From NCBI GenBank assembly GCA_049999725.1, contig JBNGIS010020609.1, forward strand, positions 1 to 39,315: DNA of 39,315 bases, given 5' to 3'. Numbering within the stretch: the stretch's first letter is position 1; the number at the start of each line of letters is the position of its first letter. This DNA is from Haplomitrium mnioides (lineage: Eukaryota > Marchantiophyta > Haplomitriopsida > Calobryales). The notes below the pieces were generated by a model. The model was given only the letters and a program-made list of their open reading frames with translations, did no database searches and was not told the DNA's origin. A program made the position numbers and the translations under genes. Positions 1 through 10,224 of this stretch are shown piece by piece.

Positions 1-922
1 CTGCGTTAGTGCCCGCGCACTGCGTAGTAAGACTCTTCAAGGCTCGGGGTGGAGTGGGTTACCTGCAGTCGGGTAGGCTGCCTCCCAGAGGTGGGGGTGA
101 AAGAAACTCTCTTCCTAGCCTGAGGAAGTAAATTCAGGGCTTCTCGCGAGGGAAGTAAAAAAGACTATCTGGAGAGGGGTGCGTGGGTGGAGGTTGGCTT
201 GAGGGTCGGAAGGCGGCCAGTGATTCAGAAGGGAAGCAGCATCAGAAGGCGGGGCAGACCAGAGGGCCTTCAAGGACTCTGTTTCTTCTTGCAGTACATA
301 GTGTATATGTTGTGTGTATTTGTGTGTAGTTAGATTTGCATTCAGCATTTGCATTCTAGAGACATTTTGATTAGGCCACAGCAGGACAGTTGAGCAGACT
401 CTGGGAGCAGCCTGAAGGGGGAGTCCAATCCCTTGACACAGATCTGAACTCCTGGGGGCGAATGCTCTCTGTTTCTGAGCTGGTGGTGTAGTTAGGAATT
501 AGTGCAGCCTAGAATAGTTAGGAGCAGTTGTATCGGTTCTGCGACAACTCCGAGAGGGGAAGTCCAGACCTTTTGTATTGTTCTTTGGTGCAGGCCACAA
601 GCACACTCTATCCCAAGCACAAATTCAGGGGGGGCAGGGCCTGAGTCCTCGAGCCCTTGAAATAAAGTGAAGGAATTGCACGAAGATAAGCTGGGGGTTA
701 TGAATGTGGCCTGGAATGTATGATGGATTGATTGACTTGAGTACCCAGTGAAGAGAGTGAGTGGTGCATTAAAGGCTGGAAAGGAAAGAAAGAATCCTTA
801 GAGCCTCAAAGTGGTAACTGGCAAGGGGCCATCTCAGAAAAGAACCTGAAAGCCCTGAAACTGTCCTCCCCTGCGACCAAGTGGCACCTGGAAAGGTTAA
901 GGCCTGTTGCTGGGGAGTGACA
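1..922 (+). mobile_element. Family B copy B-a, 3' portion (giant LTR-like element)
   Basis: This stretch matches the last ~920 bases of the two complete family-B copies further right (compare 14793-15711 and about 5380-6284). It shares the G-rich opening, the TATA-like AT stretch near 293-330, an AATAAA signal near 660 and the terminal GAGTGACA at 915-922. The left part lies outside the window. The five bases after the end are GAAAG (923-927), which should be the target duplication, but the partner copy cannot be seen. No reading frame is shared between copies, so it is non-coding. The promoter-then-AATAAA-then-CA layout suggests an LTR. Confidence 0.75.
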
Positions 923-1271
923 GAAAGCAGGAAAGAGAGGAAGAGAAGGGAAAGGAGGGAGAGGAGAAAGGTGCAGGATTGGCAAGACAACACTAAAACA
1001 ATAAAATACAAAGGGATACAAATGACTAATGCAAACTTGAAAGAATTTACAAGGCTAGAAGATCAATAATCACAAAAAAAAAAGAAAAAACGCAAACACA
1101 CCCGGCCGACATTCCTTGACTTGTGATCTCAATCCTCTTCTTCTCTTCAAGCATGCCTTGACCCCTTTCTATGTGCATGGGAAACCCTTTGTACTCTAAA
1201 CATGTCTTCCCACTTATTGTTTTAAAATTTTTTGGAAAATATTAAACAAAGTACATAAAAACCCGGCTGAC
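923..1271. other. Unassigned spacer between B-a and gypsy-2
   Basis: No gene or known element recognised. It opens with a purine-rich run (about 925-970) and holds an A-rich run near 1073-1090. Two near-identical 10-bp words, CCCGGCCGAC at 1101-1110 and CCCGGCTGAC at 1262-1271, flank a 151-bp AT-rich block. The gypsy-2 homology starts directly after the second word, so this marks the point where the gypsy-2 5' LTR and first part of gag were lost or replaced. Confidence 0.4.
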
Positions 1272-2473
1272 AGGAGTAGCAAAAACTTAGTGGAGATATC
1301 AAATTAAGCAAGCTCAACGTGGATTTGTTGTTATAATTACTTCTTGGCAAGAGTTTAAAGAACTGGTGAATTTAAGATTTAGGGTTATGAATGCTCTAAA
1401 TGTGGCCAGAGATTGATTGATAGAGTTCAAGCAACTTGGTATGGTAAAGAGCTATGTTATGCAATTTCAGTATATCATTATGCAAATCCCTAATTTAGAT
1501 TGTTTTGTTTGAGGATTGAAGCCTCACACTAGAATGGAAGTGACAATGAAAGAGCCCTCTCAACAAGAAGAAGCAATGCATATGCGAAACAATACGATAC
1601 ACTACTATTGACCACCAAAGTAAGGCCACGTCTACAACAAGCTTTACCAAATGTTTGTGTGCCACCAAATGAGGTTGTACATATGAAGATTGATGTGGCA
1701 CAGAGAGTGGCACTCACTGATGGAGAGCATGAGCCCCTACGCCAAAGTGGAGGATGTTTTTATTGTCAACAACTTTGTCATTTGAATGCAAATTGCACAC
1801 ATCGCCAAGGTTGACCACATGCTCTTGTTTAAGCAACAATTGTTGAAGAAGAAAATCAGGGAAACGATTGACCTTAGTAAAAACAATCAAGATGTTTATT
1901 GAGAGCTTGATTAGTTCCAATAGAATTAAAAGCTCGACAGGAATTCAAAGCACCTTGTTACATTTAGATGCCATGGTTGATGAGCATTCATGTAAAATGC
2001 TAGTAGATTGTGTAAGTTCTGAAAGTTTTATGTCATTATATTTTGCAAGGGAAATCAAAGCTAAATTTTGCCTATCAAGAGAAGTTTTGTGATTGTGGCC
2101 AATGGCCAAAAACATGAGGTGTTCCACTCGTACAAGCTATTTCTTCTAAGGATTGGCAACAAGCATAAGGAATCATGGATTTTATTGTTACACACGTATA
2201 GTATGACATTATTTTGAGCTTGCATTGGCTTGAAGATGATTGGGCAAAACGACAAATTCAAATTACTTATTTTGATGGAGAAAGAGTTGCATATTTTTGT
2301 TGTATGGATCAAGCCTATCGTGGACTTGAATAAAGAGGGAGGGAAATTTGTACTGACCTCAATGATTGATGATATTTTAAAGGAGTTTTGAGATGTGTTT
2401 AGAGATGATATGCCAAAAGAGTTACAACATGGTCATGGAATGCCCTTTCCGATTGAGTTGATGTCATGAAGCA
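1272..2473 (+). pseudogene. gypsy-2 gag and protease remnant (Ty3/gypsy chromovirus)
   Basis: The sequence aligns with gypsy-A from about 6985 onward, starting with the gag core (TWWRYQ-like at ~1290) and running through the retrotrans_gag region to ~1560. The protease region follows at ~1945-2095 (MLVDCVSSE, where a functional aspartic protease would have D-S/T-G), then the linker toward reverse transcriptase at ~2310-2460. Stops and frameshifts interrupt every frame, so no protein is possible. The 5' LTR, primer site and start of gag are absent. The segment ends at 2473, where family-B copy B-b is inserted; the coding order resumes at 6285 and then at 10615. Confidence 0.8.
2469..2473 (+). 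repeat. Target site duplication of B-b, left copy (AAGCA)
   Basis: AAGCA lies immediately before the B-b terminus TGTCAGCC and is repeated exactly at 6285-6289 after its end. In gypsy-A the uninterrupted target reads GGAAGCACTCC near 8042, which confirms the empty site. Confidence 0.9.
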
Positions 2474-4040
2474 TGTCAGCCATTGCTTTGGAGCATTCAA
2501 GCGGAATTCACGAAATCAGAAGCACCATTGGCCATATGTTCCCTTTGCGAGTGTGAAGGCCTTTTAGGAACAGCTGATTACCTCAAACAGTTGTTAAGAG
2601 CAGGGCGCATGAGTCATGGGAGGGAGACAGGATCATGGCGGAGGAGAGGAGGAAGGAGAGCAGTGATCGCCAGCTAGGGGAGGGGCCTCATTTTCAAATT
2701 CGAAGCAGGCCAGCGAGAATCCGTGGGCCTAAAGAGGATGCGGGGATTGGAGCCTGGGGAGAAGGAACAGAGCAGCCACCCATGGCGAGGCGATCGCATG
2801 AGGAAGAAGAACGGATCAACAACAAGGAAGTCCGAAGGCACTCCGAAGAAAGGCAGATCGCGGGGGTCCTCAAGCGGCCACAAATCGGGAAACAAGCATC
2901 AGGAGCTGACAAAAGGAGGTGAGATCATCACGAGGGCGAGCAAGGCCAGGGAAGAGGGACGCCTTGATCCCGCAAGCAAGAGCGAGCCCTGCAGAGGCCG
3001 ATCGAACGCTCCATTCGAGTCGGCAAGAGTGGAGTCCCCGAAAGGTCCCGCGAGATTCCACGGAAACGTGGCATCTCCAGAGCCTTCGCAGGATTCCGCG
3101 GATGACGTGGCGGCACTAGGAGGCCTGCGGATCTGCGGACAGGCGCCTCCCTAAGTGGGGAGCCCACTTAACCTAGTTCCAATGCGTCTTACGACATGGG
3201 GAGCTCGGTTAAGAGGGATCCGCGAGAAACCCAACAGGGGAGCAAAGAGGAGGGTATGAAACAACGACTTATCGCGGGTCTGGCCCAAGGAAAACGGGAG
3301 TCGGAAGGGCGATGTATTGAAGATCCGAGAGGGGGAGGAGCGCGAAAGCCGAAGGGGCGACCTAGCAAAGATTCGTCAAGAGGAAACTCAGAGAAGAGCC
3401 GAAAGAGGGACTGATCACCAATCTGACCGAATAAGAGCGAGTGAAGGCAAAAAGGCGACTTGTCGGCAAACCGGTTCGAACGACGCGCATCAGTAGCAAA
3501 GCGGTGACCCATTGCCAACCGTCCAACGGGAAGAAGGTTGAGCTAGAAGGGCGATATGGTGCCTATCCGGTGGGGGGAAACGAAGGGCACAACGGAAGGA
3601 CGATATATCGGCAAATCGACGAGTGAGATGACAGCGGCCGGAAAACAAAGCTAATGCTGGTGCGGCTGATGGAGGAGCTAGCGGCGCCGAAGGGATGACT
3701 CTTCGCCGCTTCGGTATCCAGAAAGGTAAAAGTTTAATGGGGTGCGGCAAGCATCCAAAAGTTTGAAAGGGCGAACGGTCTGAAAGAGCGTAGTAGTTCT
3801 TATAGCGAGCTTTTGGAAGTGTTAACGAAGCTAGCCTTAGGCGCGTGTAGTTCTTACTTCGAAAGTACGTCGAAATGGCAACATTGGCACCGTTCTTATT
3901 CAACGAGTAGGGGAAGTCCACGACGGTTCAACGGATGACCTGGCGAGCGTAGGGAGTCCGCTGAAGGCTTCGGAAATGTGGCACGCTGAGGAGCCTGGAT
4001 GTGTTTCCGAAGGTCAACTTTGGAAGAAGGGTCTGGCGGC

Positions 4041-4380
4041 GGTCCGCTTACCCCTTTGCGGGGCGACGTCGGACAACGCCTTTCGGATGACGTGGCGCTT
4101 TGGGAAGCACGCAGGGGTTCCGTGTGTCAACATCGGAAGGAGGTCAGCGCGATGGTCCGCCTACCCCTTTGTAGGGCAGCATCGAACGGCGGCCTTCGGA
4201 GAACGTGGCGACTCCAAGGACCCCAAGGCAATTCACGGGACACGCGGCACAAGGTGGAGAGTTCACTTGACCTCTGGCAAAAAGCGGGTCAACTACGGAG
4301 GGAGCGGTCTGTGCGACGGTCAGCCTACCCCCTTGCGGGGCAGCGTCGGACGGCGGTGCAGCGAACGACGTGGCGCGAGG
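4041..4380 (+). repeat. Three copies of a GC-rich module in B-b
   Basis: The module starts GGTCCGC(C/T)TACCCC, continues through TTGCGGGGCGACGTCGGAC-like sequence and ends near ACGTGGCG. Copies start at 4041, 4154 and 4318. In B-c only two copies are present (about 13569 and 13733, spaced 164 bp like the last two here), so copy number varies between elements. Confidence 0.75.
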
Positions 4381-4800
4381 AGAAGGAAGAGGATCTACGG
4401 GGGAATATGTGGGGATTCAGTAGGATGGGTTCCGTGGGGCACTTCGGAACTCAGTTATGAAGCGCCTCTTCGAACTCGGTTCTGCGAGAATCTGTGGAAT
4501 CTCTTCTCGCAAGATTCCTCGGAGCTCCTCGTTCAAATTACCGTTGACCTTGGCTTTTCCTCGACCAACTGCAGGACACGCGGTGCCTTCTCCCATCCCA
4601 TGGTAACGGGATTACCTAACAATGAAGCCACACGTCATCGTCCCATGTTCCGAGCTAACGACAATAATGACTATTCATCGGATCAGACGTCGGAGGGCAG
4701 CGCGCGAGGGGAGCATACATTGTTTGCTTTCGAATTCTTTCGGGTTGATGCACGGGCAATTGCTAGAGATATAGCGATGCGGGGCACGAGATTCGCGTAT

Positions 4801-5230
4801 GGTAAGGCAGGGCGATAATTCAGTGAAAGCTATGTGAAGCAGAGGAACTAGCCCAAGGGGAACCGGGGGATTTAGAGGAGGATTGGGGGGAGACCCAGGT
4901 GACCTCATCCTTGCAGGCGGACCAGGGCGGAGGGTTACTGATACGATAGTTGGAAGGAGTTTTCGGTCGGTTGAGAACTAAGGAGGGGCTGTCGAGTAGG
5001 GAGCTTGGGGTCATCTCGACGTTTCATGGGCAATTGCGGGGCGCGACAACGATAGCAAGAAAGGGGAATCGCGCATGGTAAGGCAGGGCGATAATTCAGT
5101 GAAAGCTACATGAAGCAGAGGTACTAGCCTAAGGGGAACCGAGGGATTTAGAGGAGGACTGGGGGGAGACCCAGGTGACCTCATCCTTGCAGGCGGACTA
5201 GGGTAGAAGGTTACTGATACACTAGTTGGA
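4801..5230 (+). repeat. 276-bp-period tandem duplication in B-b
   Basis: The block beginning GGTAAGGCAGGGCGATAATT at 4801 recurs at 5077. Both copies carry the same GGGGGGAGACCCAGGTGACC core and TTACTGATAC end. B-c has the same duplication with a 270-bp period (copies near 14251 and 14521), so it predates the spread of these two copies. Confidence 0.8.
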
Positions 5231-5319
5231 AGGAGTTTTCGGTCGGTTCAGAACTAAGGAGAGGCTGCCGAGTAGGGAGCTTGGAGTCTCTCGACATTCC
5301 CTTGTGCAAGCGCATCCAC

Positions 5320-5344
5320 CCAGAGTGTTCGGAGAACACTCTGG
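5320..5344 (+). repeat. Perfect inverted repeat (11-bp arms) in B-b
   Basis: CCAGAGTGTTC (5320-5330), a GGA loop, then GAACACTCTGG (5334-5344). The equivalent in B-c (14734-14757) keeps a 9-bp stem. It lies roughly 330 bp upstream of the TATA-like region of the element. Confidence 0.8.
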
Positions 5345-6284
5345 TGTGTTATTCTTCACGTGGAGCTGAGAGAGAGGGCTGTGCGAGTGCCGGTGCACTA
5401 GGCATAGTAAGACCTGCCAAGGCTCGAGGGTGGAGTGGGCTACCTGCAGCTGGTAAAGCTATCTTCCAGAGGTGGAAGTGAAAGAAACTCTCTTCCTAGC
5501 TTGAGGAAGTAAAAGCAGGGCTTCTCGCGAGGGAAGTTAAAAAACTATCTGGAGAGGAGGGTGTGTGGGCTACAGTTGTCAGGCAGCGGGACTCATAAGG
5601 GAAGTATAATCAGTTAGAATTCCAGAGGGCCTTCAAGGACTCTGTTTTCTCTTGCATATATTGTATATAAGTGTTGTTCATATATGTGTAGTTAGATTTT
5701 CTTTCTGCATGTGTGTCCCTTTGATTTGTTAGATTAGTGGACATCGAATCAGTTGAGCAAACCTTGGGAACACACTTGAAGGGGGAGTCCAATCCCTTGA
5801 CACAAGTCTGGTATCTTGGGGGTGAATGCTCTCTGTTCCTGATCTTGTTTGCATAGTTAGGAATTAGTGCAGCTTAGGATAGTTAGGAATAGTTGTATCA
5901 GTCTTGTGACAACCTTGAAAGGGGGAGTCCAGAACTGTTGTGTTGTCCAGCTGTGCAGGTCACTAGCACCATTCTACCCAAGCACAAATAAGGTGGCAGG
6001 ACCTAAGTCATTGGGTCCTAGGAATAAAGAGGAAGAATCACACAAATCACAGCTGGGTGTAAATGGATGTGGACCTGTGAATGGTTGAATGTCTGACTTG
6101 AGTGTGAGAAGAAGAAGAGTGAGAGAAGCATACCATGCCTATAAGGAGAGGAAGAGTCCTTAAGGTTTGAAAGTGGTAACTGGCAAGGGGCCATCTCAGA
6201 AAAGAAACTGAAAGCCCAAAACCCGTCCTCCCTTGGCTCAAAACAGGGTCAGAAAAGGTTAAGGCCCAAAACAAGGGAGTGACA

Positions 6285-6289
6285 AAGCA
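6285..6289 (+). repeat. Target site duplication of B-b, right copy (AAGCA)
   Basis: Exact repeat of 2469-2473. The following bases CTCCTTA continue the gypsy-2 interior for a few more positions before gypsy-A begins at 6297. Confidence 0.9.
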
Positions 6290-6296
6290 CTCCTTA

Positions 6297-6685
6297 TGTA
6301 ATAGCACAAGCATAAGGTTGTGCTATTTATAAGAAAATAGAGAGGAGTGAAAGAAGTTGTAGTGAGTCACTTTTAGGGTTCAGATTAGATTACTTGCCTT
6401 CGAAGTCACTTTTAGTATAGAGTCACTTTTAGAGCTGAAATTAGAAGTGACTTGTAAGTGAAGAAAAAGGGATGACACCCTCTTCTCTTTTATAAATAGA
6501 AAGGCTTCTTAGCCCCACTCCTCATTTTGGAGTTCATCTCGAATCACTTGGGTTCTTTAGTTGCTTAACTTTGCTTGCACTCTTGGTCTTAGTTTGGACC
6601 TTGAGTTGCCTTTGGTTGAAGAACTCTATTAGAGTTCAGTATGAGCTTTTACTCATTTGGATTTGGTCCTTGAGATTCTTTCACA
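6297..6685 (+). repeat. gypsy-A 5' LTR (389 bp)
   Basis: Starts TG and ends CA. It contains a TATAAATA box at 6491-6498 followed by GC-richer leader sequence, and is co-linear with the 3' LTR at 10225-10614 and the gypsy-2 LTR at 17245-17661. The primer site begins one base beyond its end. Confidence 0.88.
6491..6498 (+). promoter_or_regulatory. TATA box of gypsy-A 5' LTR
   Basis: TATAAATA, conserved at the same place in the gypsy-A 3' LTR (10419-10426) and the gypsy-2 LTR (17473-17480). Transcription would start about 30 bp downstream, near the TTCTTAGCCCCACTCC sequence shared by the gypsy-A LTRs. Confidence 0.7.
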
Positions 6686-6686
6686 T

Positions 6687-6701
6687 TGGTATCAGAGCCA
6701 C
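6687..6701 (+). promoter_or_regulatory. Primer binding site, initiator tRNA-Met type
   Basis: TGGTATCAGAGCCA lies one base after the 5' LTR. This is the usual plant LTR-retrotransposon primer site, complementary to the 3' end of initiator tRNA-Met. Confidence 0.9.
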
Positions 6702-6724
6702 TATTCTTTTTGGTGGTGAGTTAC

Positions 6725-7340
6725 ATGGAGAATCAAGAGGCAGTAGTTCAAGCAATGGAACAACGACTTGAACATCTTTCACGCATTTTGGAAGTGGGAA
6801 TGAAAGAAAGAGAAATGTTTTGAGAAGAAGAGAGTTATGGGCGATTTCTAATGCCAATCGCATATGATGACAAGGTGGTTTGTAGTGTTTGTGAGAACTT
6901 CATCTTCGATTATGAACAATATTTTGAAGCTACAAACATTAGGAAGGATAGTTGGCGAATTCTATTTGCGGCAAGCCAATTAGAAGGAGTTGTAAAGACT
7001 TGGTGGAGATATCAAATAGAATAAGCACAACATGGATTTGTTGCTCCTATTGTTTCTTAGTGTGAGTTCAAAGAAGCAGCAATTTCAAGATTTAGGGTTG
7101 TAAATGCTTCAAAAATGATAAGAGATTGATTGGCCGAATTGAAGCAACTTGGTACACTGAGAAGCTATGTGACACATTTTTAGGATAAAATTTTGCAAAT
7201 TCTTGATATAAGAGAAGAAGAAGCATTAGACCGCTTTGTTTGGGGATTGAAGTCTCGCATGAGAATAGAGGTTACCATGAGAGAGCCTACTCAATTAGAA
7301 GAAGCAATACGTATGGTGGAGTAGCATGACTAATTACTTA
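6725..7340 (+). pseudogene. gypsy-A gag, decayed
   Basis: An ATG at 6725 opens a gag-like frame (MENQEAVVQAMEQRLEHL...), which is stopped by a TGA after about 32 codons. The retrotrans_gag core continues around 6880-7320 (YFEATN, TWWRYQ, RFVWGLKSRMR), with at least five internal stops. No zinc knuckle can be seen downstream; the sequence moves straight toward the protease region. It would have formed the particle shell; it is now non-coding. Confidence 0.75.
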
Positions 7341-7429
7341 CTACTACATAAGTTAGATCTCACCTTCATTCATTCAAACAATGCCCTCAAAACTTTGCAA
7401 GTTCTAATGGAATTAAAATTCCAACAAAA

Positions 7430-8036
7430 ATTCAAGGTAACTTGTTCCATCTTGATGGTATGATTGAGGAGCACTCTTGTAGAATGTTGGTGGATAGTAG
7501 GAGTTCTGAAAATTTTATGTCGCTACGTTTTGCTAGGATAATCAAAGCAAAAATAGGGCTATCAAGGGGAGTGTTGTGTGATTATGGCTGATGGCCAAAA
7601 GCGTGACGTGTTTTGCTCTCAAAAGCCATTCCTTCTAAGGATTGGAAAAGAGTATACAAAATCTATGCAATTTGTTATTGTACGTGTACAATATGACATC
7701 ATTTTAGAATTGCCTTGGCTTGAAGATAGATCCGCTCAATTTGATTGAGAAAAATGACAAATTCAAGTTACCTTACAAGGTAAGAAATTCCTTTTGGGTT
7801 GTTTGACACCATTGGTAAAGAAGCCTAAATCAGTTCAGCATGTTAATTTAGTGGAGCAAGAGTTGCCTTTCTTTGCTTTTTGGATTAAGCTCATCATGGA
7901 CTTGAATAAGGAGAGGAGAAAATGTGCGTCTACCTTAATGATAGATAATATTTTGAAAGAGTTTGCAGATGTGTTTCTGGAGGATTTTCCAAAGGGGTTG
8001 CCAGACGATCGAGGAATGCATTTTTTATTGAGTTGA
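7430..8036 (+). pseudogene. gypsy-A protease and protease-RT linker, decayed
   Basis: The aspartic protease region reads LDGMIEEHSCRMLVDSRSS (about 7450-7510). The active-site D is kept but the usual G two residues later is R. A frame open from 7794 to 8036 carries the conserved linker just before reverse transcriptase, including EFADVF and PKGLPDDRG, where chromoviruses typically read EF.DVFP..LPKGLPP.R. Frameshifts separate the two parts. Confidence 0.7.
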
Positions 8037-8069
8037 TACTCGGAAGCACTCCTTATAATTGACCTATAT

Positions 8070-8697
8070 ATCGGATATCACCACAAGAATTAGAGGAGCT
8101 TCAAAAGACATTGAAGGATTTCATTCAGTGCAGTACTTCTCCTTGGGGAATTCTGGTATTCTTTGTACCAAAGAAAGATGGTGGATTTAATCTTTGTACA
8201 GATTATCAAGAATTGAACAAACAAACAATGAAGAATTCTTATCTTCTACCTTGTATTGATGATTTGTTGGATTAATTAAGTGGTGCAAGATTCTTTTCTA
8301 AGTTGGATCTTTGAAGTGGCTATTGGCAAATTCCAATCAAGCCAAGTGATGTACCAAAGAAAGTTTTTTGCACAAGGTATGGGCATTTTGAGTGGAAGGT
8401 TCTTACATTTGGTCATACTAATGCTCCGACAATATTCATGGATCAAATGCATTGATTTTTTGATAGGTTATTGGATAAGTCGGTGCTGGTATTTTTGGAT
8501 GATATCTTTATCTTTAGTAAAAGTGAAGTTGAGCATCGTGCTCATCTCAACAAGGTACTACAAAGACTACGCAATTGGAAGTTTTATTGCAAGAAGTCTA
8601 AGTGTGAGTTTTGGAAGCAAGAGGTGATATACTTAGGGCATAAAGTGTCTCCAGAAGGCATCAAGATGGAGGAAGAGAAAATTAAGGCTATTGCATA
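8070..8697 (+). pseudogene. gypsy-A reverse transcriptase, decayed
   Basis: Frames shift twice but the RT order is clear: [35 protein letters not shown] (8160-8220), SKLDL (~8300), LVFLDDIFIFSKS (8486-8525) and YLGHKVSPEGIKM (8630-8670). The catalytic aspartates of FLDD are intact (8498-8503). The first position is F rather than the usual Y, and L replaces V. Stops at 8274-8276 and 8697 and frameshifts near 8310 and 8460 abolish function. Confidence 0.82.
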
Positions 8698-8848
8698 ATA
8701 GCCAACACCGAATGATGCAAAGGATGTTTGAGATTTTAATGGATTAGCAAGTTTTTATTGAAGATTCATTCATTACTATGCTGGTATTGCTACACCACTT
8801 ACATTACTAAGGAAGGATGCAAAGTTTCAATGGACGACCAAGGAGAAA

Positions 8849-9300
8849 GTGGCATTTCAACAACTCAAGAATGTGGTGACATCTCGTCCAATTCTACAGC
8901 CACATGATCCAAATAGACGTTGTATAGTTGATTTTGATGCTTCTTATTTTGCTATTGGAGTGGTTTTACAACAAGAGTTTGAAGATGGACTTCATCCAAT
9001 TGTCTTCATGTTACGTCGATTAAATGTGGCAGAGAGAAATTATTCTGCAAGAGATCAAGAGCAATTGGCAATGGTTTATACTACCAAGGTGTAGAGACAC
9101 TATCTTTTGGGAAAACCTATACTTATGCTCACAGACCACATCCATTGCTTCAAGCGATCTACTTGGAAAATATGACAAGTCGTCATCATTAATGGGAAGA
9201 TCAACTACAACTCTTTGATGTTAAGCTGGAGTACAAGCCAGGAAGGTTCCACGCCATTCCTGAAGCATTGTCTCAAAGACCAGATCATCAAATAAATACA
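8849..9300 (+). pseudogene. gypsy-A RNase H domain, decayed
   Basis: VDFDASYFAIGVVLQQ (about 8928-8976) and AERNYSARDQEQLAMVY (~9028-9080) are the standard Ty3/gypsy RNase H signatures, with catalytic D and E present. A TAG near 9092 replaces the tryptophan of the usual KVWRHYL motif, and a frameshift precedes the YKPGR-A-LSQRP end (9232-9285). Confidence 0.8.
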
Positions 9301-9760
9301 CTAGAGATAGCAAATGCTAGTATATCACATATTAGTATATCACACTCGAAAGTTTTTGCGAGAGTTGTTCACACTTTTGGGTACCAAATTATCTATGTTT
9401 ACGGCTTATCATCTTCAAATAGATGGGAAAACCAAACGCACAAATTGAATTGTGGAAGATATGCTTTGAATGTTTATCAAACAGATTGGGATAGCTTTTT
9501 ACCGGTTGTGGAGTTTGCATACAACAACTCCAAACAAGCAAGTACTGGATTTTCTCCTTTCTTTCTTAATTATGGTCAATATCCTCTTGTTTCCGATGGT
9601 TTGCTTTCTCCTTCCTCCTCCACTGTTCCAAGTCTTTCTACCTTTTTGTCTTGTTTATCTTCCTCTTTACAAGATGCTAGAAACCATCTTGTTATTGCTC
9701 AAAATCGGCAAAAAAATATGCCAATAAACATTGTCACGATTTCTCTTATGTTTTAGATGT
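9300..9760 (+). pseudogene. gypsy-A integrase remnant with internal deletion
   Basis: After INTLEIANAS (about 9294-9325) the frame jumps to the second half of integrase (RVVHTFGYQ at ~9360; YQTDWDSFLPVVEFAYNNS at 9474-9530; GFSPFFLNYGQYPL at 9549-9590). Compared with gypsy-2 (15780-16440), roughly 600 bp encoding the zinc-binding part and the first two catalytic aspartates are gone. A small repeated word around 9323-9345 (ATATCACA) sits at the junction. Confidence 0.75.
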
Positions 9761-9764
9761 CCAA

Positions 9765-10211
9765 GTGATGTTTTCTACTCATGGTATTCCTTTGTCTTTA
9801 GATACTCAAGTTCGTAAGTTATCTCTATCTTGGATTTGTCCTTTCTCAAATTCTCAAGTTATTTCTCTCGTTGCGTACAAACTTGATCTTCCTCTTCATA
9901 TAAAGATTCATCCTATGTTCTATGTGTCTAAACTTAAGCCTTTTGTTCCTATTCCATCTTCTTTTCCAAATCATGTTCAACTTCCTCTTTGGGCTATTGT
10001 TCTTAATGATCATGAAGAATTTAAAGTGACCCATATTTTGGTGAAAAGAGTTATCAAGCGAGGGCGACATCCACAAGTTCAATACAAGGTTTTGTGGAAG
10101 GGCTATCTACTTTATGATGCTACTTGGGAACCTTCTTCAAATCTTGAGAATGCTCAAGAGGTTATTGAAATATTTGAAAGTTGCGGCAATGAAGAGAACA
10201 TCATCGATTAG
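9765..10211 (+). pseudogene. gypsy-A integrase C-terminus plus chromodomain
   Basis: A 148-codon open frame holds the integrase C-terminal SH3-like strand pattern (AYKLDLPLHIKIHPMFYVSKLKP) and then a near-intact chromodomain (about 10018-10190), with VQYKVLWKGYLLYDATWEP and NLENAQEVIEIFE. The aromatic-cage-type residues Y, W and W are present. In chromoviruses this domain is thought to guide integration to particular chromatin. It ends at TAG 10209-10211, just before the polypurine tract, as expected. It has no own start signal and belongs to a dead polyprotein. Confidence 0.8.
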
Positions 10212-10224
10212 AAGGCAGGGATTA
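10212..10224 (+). promoter_or_regulatory. Polypurine tract of gypsy-A
   Basis: AAGGCAGGG plus ATTA directly precedes the 3' LTR; the gypsy-2 equivalent at 17232-17244 is AAGGTGGGG plus ATTA. It would prime plus-strand DNA synthesis. Confidence 0.75.

Larger units (their letters stand above)
2474..6284 (+). mobile_element. Family B copy B-b, complete TG...CA element, 3811 bp
   Basis: It begins TGTCAGCC and ends GGGAGTGACA, giving the 4-bp inverted ends TGTC/GACA, and is flanked by the exact 5-bp duplication AAGCA. It is much more GC-rich than its surroundings. No frame is conserved with copy B-c, so I treat it as non-coding. Landmarks: a GC-rich module present three times (4041-4380), a ~276-bp tandem duplication (4801-5352 region), a perfect 11-bp-stem hairpin (5320-5344), TATA-like AT stretches (~5654-5690) and AATAAA (~6023). 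Promoter followed by a poly(A) signal near the 3' end fits an unusually long solo LTR or a large non-autonomous LTR derivative. No inner LTR pair, primer site or polypurine tract is visible. Confidence 0.8.

Noticed and set aside
1101-1271. Insertion flanked by 10-bp repeats CCCGGC(C/T)GAC
   Set aside because: No terminal structure is visible in the 151-bp block and one matched decamer pair is weak evidence; kept only as a note in the spacer entry.
3976-4818. 280-codon open frame in B-b
   Set aside because: The equivalent stretch of B-c is split between frames by indels that are not multiples of three, and substitutions fall evenly on codon positions; GC-rich DNA simply has few stops.
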